Below, piece by piece: positions 1 to 5,369 of a DNA stretch of 5,673 nt. Position numbers and translations under genes: made by a program. Each line of letters begins with the position of its first letter. The stretch's first letter is position 1. The notes beneath the pieces were generated by a model. It was not told the origin of the DNA and made no database searches. It saw only the letters and a program-made list of their open reading frames with translations. Source of the stretch: Synergistota bacterium (GTDB taxonomy: Bacteria > Synergistota > JAGHAJ01). Location: NCBI GenBank assembly GCA_021161545.1, contig JAGHAJ010000012.1:1-5673 (forward strand), given 5' to 3'.

Positions 1-394
1 CGGCTGGTTCAAAATAGGGTTTAGGTATTAAGTAGAAAAGATAATTTCCAGGCATCTTGAAACTGTAATTAGCATGGAATGCTGTTACTTTTTTGTCTTT
101 GTACTCTTCGAATTGGGGATTCCACTTCTCGAATACACTTATCTTGTACCTCTGTAGCGTGTTGGTCAGGTTGTATTTTTTACCATTTACCATTACTCCA
201 AACTCCGTAGGTTGTTTCATTTCCATGAAGGGCCCACCTTCCATGGGATGAGCAAATGGCATGGAGAGTTCAATTTTTTGTGGTGCTATTCCTGTGACTA
301 CAGCTTTAGAAGGTATCAGTAGCTGAAAGTGGGCGTAAGCAACACTCCCGACAATTAGCACCAAGATAACTGACAGAATTGAAACTCTTCTCAA
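1..394 (-). CDS. DUF4198 family exported protein, probable nickel-uptake component (partial)
   Basis: The first 131 codons are present; the 3' part lies beyond the left edge. A TTG start (392-394) is chosen because GGAGGTG (401-407) sits 6 nt upstream; an in-frame GTG at 401-403 lies inside that Shine-Dalgarno and is unlikely. Residues 1-24 form a signal peptide: RR, a hydrophobic stretch, then AYA, with predicted cleavage before HFQLLIPS, so the mature protein would start with His. The following segments, LSMPFAHPMEGGPFMEM, a QPTEFGVMVNG stretch and MPGNYLFYLIPKPYFEP, look like the DUF4198 family, whose members often accompany nickel/cobalt ECF-type transporters (NikK-like). The protein would act outside the membrane or be anchored to it. 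It is transcribed divergently from an operon containing a nickel-dependent racemase, which supports a nickel role. The family call is by recall of motifs; the nickel function is inferred, and no transporter subunit is visible. Confidence 0.72.
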   Translation of the reverse strand, partial: MRRVSILSVILVLIVGSVAYAHFQLLIPSKAVVTGIAPQKIELSMPFAHPMEGGPFMEMKQPTEFGVMVNGKKYNLTNTLQRYKISVFEKWNPQFEEYKDKKVTAFHANYSFKMPGNYLFYLIPKPYFEPA

Positions 395-400
395 TTCTCT

Positions 401-407
401 CACCTCC
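401..407 (-). promoter_or_regulatory. Ribosome binding site deciding the TTG start at 394
   Basis: Read on the minus strand this is GGAGGTG, an almost complete anti-Shine-Dalgarno match, 6 nt before TTG. It supports TTG over the in-frame GTG at 401-403, which lies within the site. Confidence 0.75.
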
Positions 408-426
408 AAAATAATACTTTATGTAA

Positions 427-443
427 GTTTAATAATATTAAAC
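427..443. promoter_or_regulatory. Perfect 17-bp palindrome, candidate operator
   Basis: GTTTAATA-A-TATTAAAC: two 8-bp arms around one central base, with no mismatch. It covers the -10 (437-442) and the probable start point of the leftward promoter, where a dimeric repressor would block transcription. The spacing does not resemble the long-spaced NikR site, so the regulator is unidentified. AT-rich DNA makes short palindromes more likely by chance, but the exact placement argues for function. Confidence 0.5.
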
Positions 444-465
444 CACATTCCTCTGCAGTTGTCAA
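437..465 (-). promoter_or_regulatory. Sigma-70-type promoter for the DUF4198 gene
   Basis: On the minus strand the -35 is TTGACA (460-465, 6/6 consensus) and the -10 is TTTAAT (437-442, 5/6), separated by exactly 17 bp. Transcription should start near 430, giving a leader of about 35 nt before the TTG codon. Promoter quality is high enough that the gene is probably held down by a repressor; see the palindrome over its -10. Confidence 0.78.
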
Positions 466-534
466 TACAGATAGTGCTTCCTTGTTGGATGTAGCTTAAA
501 TTGCTTTCACGCAGGAATATCTTTGCATTATGAG

Positions 535-563
535 TTGCTTAGCTTTTATAATCATGCTATAAT
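535..563 (+). promoter_or_regulatory. Extended -10 promoter for the hydroxyacid operon
   Basis: The -10 is a perfect TATAAT (558-563) preceded by TGC (555-557), giving the extended TGn motif. The -35, TTGCTT (535-540), is weak (3/6) but lies at the ideal 17-bp spacing. The expected start is near 570, leaving a leader of about 29 nt to the ATG at 599. The extended -10 would compensate for the poor -35. No clear activator site was recognised upstream. Confidence 0.75.
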
Positions 564-598
564 CCTTGCTTAAGATAAATTAACACGGAGGCTAATGC

Positions 599-2017
599 AT
601 GGATAATAAGTACAACCATGTAGACCCGAAAACTATAGAAAAGCTATTTAAAATTTGTGGCAAAGGTAACGTTATCTATGAAAAGGAGTTACTGGAAAAT
701 TATGCTTGTGATGAGAGTAACAAGCTTCTCTGTCATGCTCCAGAAATAGTGGTTAAGCCTAAAAATGCCGAACAGGTGTCTAAGATTATGGAATTAGCGA
801 ATGAAAGTTTGATTCCGGTAACTCCTCGAGGAGCTGGAAGCGGAATTGCAGGAGCGGCCATTCCAATATTCGGGGGGATACTTCTTTCGCTGGAAAGAAT
901 GAATAAAATAATAGAAATAGACAGAGTTAACCGTGTTGCCATCGTAGAACCGGGAGTTATTACAAATGATCTTTGCAAGAAGGTATCAGAAGAGGGATTG
1001 TTTTATGCAGGTTATCCAATGAGCGTAGGTGCAAGCTCTATAGGCGGTAATGTAGCAACAAATGCAGGAGGTGGGAAGGTAATAAAGTATGGAAACACTC
1101 GAAAACATATTCTAGGATTGGAGGTGGTATTGCCAACAGGAGAAATTTTAGAGATAGGTGGCAAGTTCAGAAAGTCAACATGGGGATATGATTTGTTGAA
1201 TCTCTTGATAGGCTCTGAAGGTACCCTCGGTATATTCACGAAGATAGTGGTAAACTTAATACCACTACCTGGAATGACGGTAGATCTCCTTGCTCCATTC
1301 AGAAATATAGAGGAAGCTGTTAGTGCATTTACCAACTCTATCATATCTTCTAAAAGCGTGCCGGTAAGTGTGGAATTTATGGATAAAGTGTCGGTTGATG
1401 CAACTACAAGTTATTTGAATACCAATCTCCCGCTTCAAAATGAAGCTGAGGCGTACCTCCTTATCACAGTAGAAGGAGATACCAAGGAGAAGCTGGAAGA
1501 TCTGTACGAGAAAGTTGGAACAACGCTGCTTCAGATGGGTGCACTCGATGTATTCATAGCGGACAACAAAACTAACTCTGAAAAGATATGGTTAGTTAGA
1601 AGGGAAATACTAGAGGGGTTGAAGTTTAAGGACCCTAACGTTTGTGCAGGGGGCGATGTAGTTGTACCTGTTTCGGAAATACCAGTAATCGTTGATGCAA
1701 TAAGGAGAATATCGAGGAGCTGTAACGTAACTCCTGCTATTGTTGGACATATAGGCGATGGCAATTTGCATCCAGCGCTTTTCAAACCAGATGGTATAAC
1801 TGTGGAAGAATGGCTGAGACTTTCTGAGGAAATACTTTCTAAAATCGTGGATGTAGCTGTGAAATTGGGTGGCGTGGGAAGCGGAGAACATGGTGTGGGC
1901 ATTGAGAAGCGATCTTTATTCTTACGTTCTAAATCGCAAGTAGAGATAAAACTAATGAGAGGAATAAAGCAGTTGTTTGACCCCAACTGGATTTTAAATC
2001 CAGGGAAAGTCTTGTAA
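599..2017 (+). CDS. glcD: FAD-linked 2-hydroxyacid dehydrogenase (GlcD/LctD family)
   Basis: 472 aa, a normal full length for GlcD, LctD and D-lactate dehydrogenase flavoproteins. It should oxidise a 2-hydroxy acid (lactate or glycolate type) to the 2-oxo acid using FAD, in the cytoplasm. The N-terminal FAD-binding (PCMH-type) domain shows TPRGAGSG (75-82), VGASSIGGNVATNAGG (143 onward) and GSEGTLG (205-211). The C-terminal substrate domain has GHIGDGNLHP (383-392) and SGEHGVG (428-434), whose histidines belong to the family active site, and ends with the usual LFDPNWILNPGKVL. The ATG is preceded by GGAG (587-590) with an 8-nt gap. It is first in an operon with a symporter and a LarA racemase, the order of lctD-lctE-lctF in Acetobacterium woodii. 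No EtfAB or Fe-S (GlcF) partner is encoded in this window, so the electron acceptor is unknown. The exact substrate cannot be read from sequence; lactate is favoured by context. Confidence 0.9.
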   Translation: MDNKYNHVDPKTIEKLFKICGKGNVIYEKELLENYACDESNKLLCHAPEIVVKPKNAEQVSKIMELANESLIPVTPRGAGSGIAGAAIPIFGGILLSLERMNKIIEIDRVNRVAIVEPGVITNDLCKKVSEEGLFYAGYPMSVGASSIGGNVATNAGGGKVIKYGNTRKHILGLEVVLPTGEILEIGGKFRKSTWGYDLLNLLIGSEGTLGIFTKIVVNLIPLPGMTVDLLAPFRNIEEAVSAFTNSIISSKSVPVSVEFMDKVSVDATTSYLNTNLPLQNEAEAYLLITVEGDTKEKLEDLYEKVGTTLLQMGALDVFIADNKTNSEKIWLVRREILEGLKFKDPNVCAGGDVVVPVSEIPVIVDAIRRISRSCNVTPAIVGHIGDGNLHPALFKPDGITVEEWLRLSEEILSKIVDVAVKLGGVGSGEHGVGIEKRSLFLRSKSQVEIKLMRGIKQLFDPNWILNPGKVL

Positions 2018-2043
2018 GTGTTGAGGAGAGAACCTTTATAGAA

Positions 2044-2052
2044 AAGGAGAGG
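2044..2052 (+). promoter_or_regulatory. Strong ribosome binding site of the symporter gene
   Basis: AAGGAGAGG lies 6-9 nt before the ATG at 2059 and fixes that start. It sits in the 41-nt gap after the dehydrogenase stop codon. No terminator or promoter was seen in this gap, so the symporter is probably co-transcribed with the gene before it. Confidence 0.7.
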
Positions 2053-2058
2053 TGTAGA

Positions 2059-3468
2059 ATGGTAGTGCTGGGTATAGTTATTTCCTACATAATCATCCTA
2101 TTTTTAATTAGTGCGTATTCCACTAAACTGGTAAAAGGGACAACTAAGGGATATCTATTGGCCAATCAAGAGTGGACCTTTTGGCTGGTAGCCGTGATGC
2201 TTGCAGGTTTAGCAATTGGAGGAGCATCTACAATTGGAATATCTCAGAGGGCATTTAAGTATGGGATCTCAGCGGGTTGGTACGATGTTGCGTGGGGTAC
2301 TGGAGCAATTATTGTAGGACTCAGCGGCATACACCTATGGAGGAAGATGAATGTTACTACGATTCCAGAGATGTTATGTAAGTATTATGGAGCTGAAGCT
2401 AGGATAATAGGAGTTTTACTTCAGATCGTGATCATGTTGGTAATACTATCACTTCAGTTTGTTGCAGGAGGAGCTTTACTGTCGTCTATGCTACCCCATT
2501 ACTTTACACTGACATCGGGTATGATAGCTACAGCTATCACATTCATCGGGATAGCTACTATAGGTGGACTGTGGGCAGGAGGACTTGCAAACATAGTAAA
2601 TGTCATAATAATCTGGATAGGAGTTTCTATTGGAGCCATAGTTTCGTGGTATGGGGCAGGTGGAACCAGCGCGATCATCCATAAATTACCACCTCAAATC
2701 TCAGATCTAAATCCATTGAAGGGCATTGCTTTAGGGGTGTTGATTGGATGGTTCATCGTTATGATTACGCAGGCATTCTCTGTTCAGGCCATACAGCAGA
2801 TAGGATCTGCTGCTAAGAATCCATCTGAGGCACGAAAAGGATTCATATTGGGCGGCCTGATCATGGCGCCTGTAGGGTTTCTTTCTGCTTTAATAGGAAT
2901 TGCTGCGCGAGCAAAATACCCTCATATAGTTGCAGTGAAAGCTCTTCCTACCATTATAATGTCAATTAATCCATGGTTAGCAGGATTTGTTTTGTCTGGA
3001 TTATGGGCAGCTGATATTTCTACTGGAGTTAGTTTGTTGCTCGGCTCAGCTACACTGGCAGAAAAGGACATATTAGAGTGGAAATTTCAGAGTTTTGCGA
3101 AGATGTCTCCAGCTAGAAAGTTGCTATTCACCAAGCTAACTGTGTTAGGAGTTGGCATTTTTGGGTTGTTTCTCGCATTTACTGCGGTATCTATATTGAA
3201 AGTATTGCTAATAGGATTAAGTGCTACAACGCCATTCACCATAATCTTCCTGTTTACCGTCTATAAACCTCGCTTTTGCAAAAGACCTGCAGCATTCTGG
3301 ACAATACTGATAGGTATGGTCTTACTTGTACTGTGGAGGTTCATACCCTCTATCAGGTTCTTGCCACATCCTATATACTTAGAGTGGATAGTGTGTTTAC
3401 CCCTGTTTATGATAATATCACTTGTATCTGATAAGAAACTGCTGACTTATGAGGTAGGAAACCCGTGA
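2059..3468 (+). CDS. Sodium:solute symporter (SSS family), probable 2-hydroxyacid importer
   Basis: 469 aa, typical of the SSS family (TC 2.A.21, PutP/vSGLT type), in the cytoplasmic membrane. About 13 hydrophobic segments can be seen, roughly at 2-20, 41-62, 73-95, 115-138, 149-171, 180-202, 223-244, 260-282, 305-330, 360-383, 385-402, 412-427 and 440-456. Family signatures include AGLAIGGASTIG (49-60) followed by RAFKYGISAGW, the TIPEMLCKYYG loop (101-111), and the segment from AADISTG (317) to AEKDI (338). Within the last, S321-T322 align plausibly with the Na+-binding Ser-Thr pair of PutP helix IX. It should couple inward Na+ flow to solute uptake. The substrate is inferred from its position between a 2-hydroxyacid dehydrogenase and a LarA racemase, so lactate or a related acid, taking the place held by a lactate permease in similar operons. 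Its stop overlaps the next gene's GTG start. Confidence 0.88.
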   Translation: MVVLGIVISYIIILFLISAYSTKLVKGTTKGYLLANQEWTFWLVAVMLAGLAIGGASTIGISQRAFKYGISAGWYDVAWGTGAIIVGLSGIHLWRKMNVTTIPEMLCKYYGAEARIIGVLLQIVIMLVILSLQFVAGGALLSSMLPHYFTLTSGMIATAITFIGIATIGGLWAGGLANIVNVIIIWIGVSIGAIVSWYGAGGTSAIIHKLPPQISDLNPLKGIALGVLIGWFIVMITQAFSVQAIQQIGSAAKNPSEARKGFILGGLIMAPVGFLSALIGIAARAKYPHIVAVKALPTIIMSINPWLAGFVLSGLWAADISTGVSLLLGSATLAEKDILEWKFQSFAKMSPARKLLFTKLTVLGVGIFGLFLAFTAVSILKVLLIGLSATTPFTIIFLFTVYKPRFCKRPAAFWTILIGMVLLVLWRFIPSIRFLPHPIYLEWIVCLPLFMIISLVSDKKLLTYEVGNP

Positions 3469-4733
3469 AAGTAAATATTCCATATGGGAACAAGGAGTTA
3501 GAACTTCAACTTGCAGCTTCAAAAATAGCTCAAGCGTTGGAGCCATTACCGACTCCAACGCTTGATTATCATACTTGCAAGGAGTCTATCGAAAGAGCAA
3601 TAGTTGAGATGGTACCATCCTGTAGTTCATTTACTATAATAGTTCCAGATATCACGAGAATGTGGACTAGGAGTAGTCTTTTTACTTCTCAAGTTGTGGA
3701 TGTACTGTCTAGACTTGGGATAAAGGCAGAGAGGATAACTGTTTTAATAGCAACAGGCTCTCACGATGGCGCGACGAAAGAGGAAATCATTACCATAGTG
3801 GGAAAGGATGTAGCTGAGAAAGTAAAAATTATAAATCACAACTGTTATGACGACAAGGATTTGGTTTATTGGGGAGAGACATCCTATAAAAACAGGGTAT
3901 ATCTGAATACAGCCGTTTTTAACACAGATTGCATTATAATCGTCGGAGGAGTTATGTTTCACCTTATAGCAGGATTTGGAGGCGGAAGGAAATACATTCT
4001 TCCAGGTATCGCAGGTTATGATACAATACAAACGAATCATTCGCTTAGTATACTACCAGATGGAACACCACATCCTAATGTCAAGCCGTCACTGCTGGTT
4101 GGAAATCCTGTCAATGATGATATGATAGAAGGAGCAGGTTTCCTCTTGAAGAGAAAAAAATCGCTTCTGATAAACATTGTGGATAATGGGTACGGTAAGC
4201 TTTCTTATATAACAGTTGGAAATTGGTACAGTAGTTGGCAAGAAGCCTGTCATTTTGTGGAAAAGTTCTATAAGGTAAAGATACCTTCTTTAGGAGATTT
4301 TGCCATTGTTTCTCCTGGAGGGTATACTAAAGATGCTGTATTGTACCAGTCTGTGAAGGCTCTATTTAATGCCGCACTATGCGTAAAACGCGGTGGCCAG
4401 ATAATCTTTGTGACTCAATGCAGATATGGGATAGGGAATGAAGAATTCGCAAGTGCTCTGGTTGAATTCAAGAAGAAACCTAAGTTATTGGGAGAACATC
4501 TCACAAAACGCTTTTCTATGGCGAAATATGTGGCGTATTCTGTACTTAATCTTGTAGAAAAGTTCAATATTACACTTATTTCGGACATTCCTTCCTCATC
4601 CATAGAGGAACTTGGGTTTAAACACAGTGACGATCTTGGTAGCTTAATAAACAGCTTGCAGGGAAAGGGTTATATCATTCCTTTTGGTGAGAATGTACTT
4701 CCTTATCCGGAAACTACAGATCTATCTAGATGA
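3465..4733 (+). CDS. larA: LarA-family nickel-pincer 2-hydroxyacid racemase
   Basis: 422 aa, against 424 for Lactiplantibacillus plantarum LarA. It starts at GTG, overlapping the symporter TGA (GTGA), with GAGG (3451-3454) upstream, so translation is probably coupled. Residues that LarA uses for the nickel-pincer nucleotide and for catalysis are all present: D62 and R65 (DITR; D72, R75 in LarA), H100 (H108), H166 (H174), K176 in FGGGRKYILPG (K184, covalent cofactor attachment), H192 (H200), and Q295 and K298 in YQSVKAL (same numbers in LarA). Spacings H100-H166, H166-K176 and K176-H192 match LarA exactly. The enzyme should interconvert the two enantiomers of a 2-hydroxy acid in the cytoplasm. 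The family also includes malate and other racemases and epimerases, so lactate is likely but not proven. LarB, LarC and LarE, needed for the cofactor, are absent here. Codons 23-34 contain a striking inverted repeat. Confidence 0.92.
   Translation: MKVNIPYGNKELELQLAASKIAQALEPLPTPTLDYHTCKESIERAIVEMVPSCSSFTIIVPDITRMWTRSSLFTSQVVDVLSRLGIKAERITVLIATGSHDGATKEEIITIVGKDVAEKVKIINHNCYDDKDLVYWGETSYKNRVYLNTAVFNTDCIIIVGGVMFHLIAGFGGGRKYILPGIAGYDTIQTNHSLSILPDGTPHPNVKPSLLVGNPVNDDMIEGAGFLLKRKKSLLINIVDNGYGKLSYITVGNWYSSWQEACHFVEKFYKVKIPSLGDFAIVSPGGYTKDAVLYQSVKALFNAALCVKRGGQIIFVTQCRYGIGNEEFASALVEFKKKPKLLGEHLTKRFSMAKYVAYSVLNLVEKFNITLISDIPSSSIEELGFKHSDDLGSLINSLQGKGYIIPFGENVLPYPETTDLSR
3530..3565 (+). repeat. Perfect 13-bp inverted repeat inside the start of larA
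   Basis: TCAAGCGTTGGAG (3530-3542) and CTCCAACGCTTGA (3553-3565) are exact reverse complements separated by 10 nt. The arms encode part of AQALEP and TPTLD, about 65 nt after the GTG start. The mRNA should form a stable stem-loop. No U-tract follows (GATTATCATAC), so it is not an ordinary intrinsic terminator. A role in mRNA stability, pausing or translation of the last gene is possible but unproven. Confidence 0.8.
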
Positions 4734-4822
4734 ATAGAAGTGGTACGAAAATGGAGATATACAAGCTGATAAGTAATATCCCTATGATAGAAGTAGAAAG
4801 AGTGACTCCCTCCTCTCACTAA
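4730..4822 (+). pseudogene. Truncated start of a fourth operon gene (unidentified)
   Basis: An ATG at 4730 overlaps the larA stop as ATGA and opens a frame of 30 codons to TAA at 4820-4822. The first 24 codons (to about 4801) appear to be host DNA and begin MNRSGTKMEIYKLISNIP. The last six codons and the stop come from the right end of the IS605-type element (V-T-P-S-S-H). The overlap suggests a translationally coupled fourth cistron whose remainder was displaced or lost. A second in-frame ATG at 4751 (MEIYKLI) is another possible start. No strong Shine-Dalgarno lies before either ATG, and the peptide resembles no family I recognise. It could also be a chance frame in the larA 3' flank. Confidence 0.35.
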
Positions 4823-4950
4823 AGTGAAAGGCTTCCCGCTTCATTGGGGCTGGCTTGCTTAACCATTCCCTCTGCGGGCATCAGCTCGGGGCAGTCCACC
4901 CCTACCGCTGTTAAGGTAGCAAACCCTGTCTTAAGCAGATTTTGGGTAGC
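4802..4950 (-). ncRNA. Possible relic of a TnpB omega RNA
   Basis: In TnpB elements the guide RNA scaffold overlaps the 3' end of tnpB and runs through the right end, and flanking DNA acts as the guide. Here the equivalent segment keeps the terminal stem-loop (4812-4831) and the end-like tail. If transcribed, the guide would be the minus strand reading from about 4801 toward 4782, inside the broken fourth cistron. The inner limit is a rough estimate, and no covariance evidence is available. Confidence 0.35.
4812..4831 (-). repeat. Right-end hairpin of the IS605-type element
   Basis: CCTCTCACT (4812-4820) and AGTGAAAGG (4823-4831) form 9-bp arms with one mismatch; as minus-strand RNA the mismatch becomes a G-U pair. 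Subterminal hairpins like this are what TnpA recognises in IS200/IS605 elements, and the same fold ends the omega RNA. It overlaps the tnpB stop codon. There is no T-tract on either side, so it is not an intrinsic terminator. Confidence 0.6.
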
Positions 4951-5316
4951 ATTTATGTCCCTGTCGTGAACGGTGCCACACTTAGGACATACCCAAACCC
5001 TATCCGGGAGAGCTAAGTTTTCGTTCTTATACCCGCATACAGAACAGAGTTTAGAACCGGGATAGAACTGTTCAGCCTTAATCAAAGCTCTTCCGTAAAA
5101 CTCGGCTTCGTAGTCAAGTATAGAAATAAACCTATGCCAGCCTGAGTCTGCTATGTGCTTGGCAAGAATGCTTAGGTCTCCTACAACAATGGCTTGGTTA
5201 TCGCCAATTATTTTCTTACTTAGTTTATGTAGAAAATCGTTTCTTTGGTTGGCTGTTTTCTCGTGGAGTTTTGCAACTCTCTGCCTTAGGATTTTCCATC
5301 TTCTCGAGCCTATTTA
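4819..5316 (-). pseudogene. tnpB: TnpB (IS605 OrfB) C-terminal fragment, interrupted and internally deleted
   Basis: The minus-strand frame is open for 164 codons from about 5313 to a TAG at 4819-4821, where a full TnpB has roughly 370-430 residues. It starts in the region before RuvC-II (GSRRWKILRQRVAKLHEK, then ANQRNDFLHKLS), passes RuvC-II, and ends with the zinc finger (LCSVCG, 15 residues, CPKCG) and RuvC-III (HDRDINATQN). Intact TnpB is an RNA-guided nuclease. Two defects are visible. The usual VVEDLNVKGM motif reads VVGDLS, with GGA (5179-5181) in place of the catalytic Glu codon. About ten residues between that motif and LAKHIADSGW appear to be missing, in frame. Upstream the frame meets a stop (5314-5316) formed where IS256-like sequence begins. 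An internal ATT at 5085 could start an 88-aa frame, but this is no real gene. The copy is almost certainly inactive. Confidence 0.85.
5309..5316. repeat. Predicted target-site duplication of the IS256 element
   Basis: CCTATTTA lies between the last clear tnpB codons (GSRRW) and the presumed IS256 end. IS256 elements usually duplicate 8-9 bp, so this sequence, or GCCTATTTA from 5308, is predicted to recur just beyond the other end of the element, outside the window. Confidence 0.35.
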
Positions 5317-5342
5317 GGTCAAGTCCCATATTTTGTGTAAAT
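5317..5342 (-). repeat. Presumed terminal inverted repeat of the IS256 element
   Basis: About 26 bp starting GGTCAAG at the edge of the interrupted tnpB and ending in TTTTGTGTAAAT. The position relative to the transposase stop (about 50 bp) and the length suit IS256 ends. The outer base is uncertain by one or two positions. Confidence 0.5.
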
Positions 5343-5369
5343 TTGTCCAGGCCTCTGGTAATGGCATTA

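Larger units (their letters stand above)
4802..5316 (-). mobile_element. IS200/IS605-type (TnpB) element, 3' remnant
   Basis: This is the right-end half of a TnpB-bearing element, oriented leftward. It contains the 3' part of tnpB and an end with an imperfect hairpin (4812-4831) followed on the minus strand by GGAGTCAC, the kind of tail seen at TnpB element ends. The boundary is therefore put at about 4802, uncertain by a few bases because GAGTGACTC (4800-4808) is itself palindromic. The inner part stops abruptly at about 5316, where an IS256-type end begins. No TnpA gene or left end is in the window. Confidence 0.72.

Noticed and set aside
595-606. ATG at 595-597 as an alternative start or tiny leader peptide (ATG CAT GGA TAA)
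   Set aside because: It ends after three codons and lies between the Shine-Dalgarno and the real ATG at 599. A regulatory mini-cistron cannot be excluded but has no support.
733-1986. Several minus-strand open frames inside the dehydrogenase gene (733-978, 1012-1344, 1531-1986, 1610-1891)
   Set aside because: They lie antisense to a clearly homologous full-length gene, have no supporting ribosome sites that I could see, and resemble no known family.
2491-2682. Minus-strand frame inside the symporter gene
   Set aside because: Its Tyr/Ser/Cys-rich composition is the reverse complement of hydrophobic codons; no independent support.
3530-3565. The larA inverted repeat as an intrinsic terminator
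   Set aside because: No T-tract follows on either strand, and it lies within an intact coding frame.
3744-4603. Minus-strand frames inside larA (3744-4040, 4415-4603)
   Set aside because: Antisense shadows of a gene whose active-site residues are all conserved in the plus-strand frame.
4734-4831. A terminator for the operon after larA
   Set aside because: The only hairpin here (4812-4831) belongs to the transposon end and lacks a T-run, so no operon terminator is supported.
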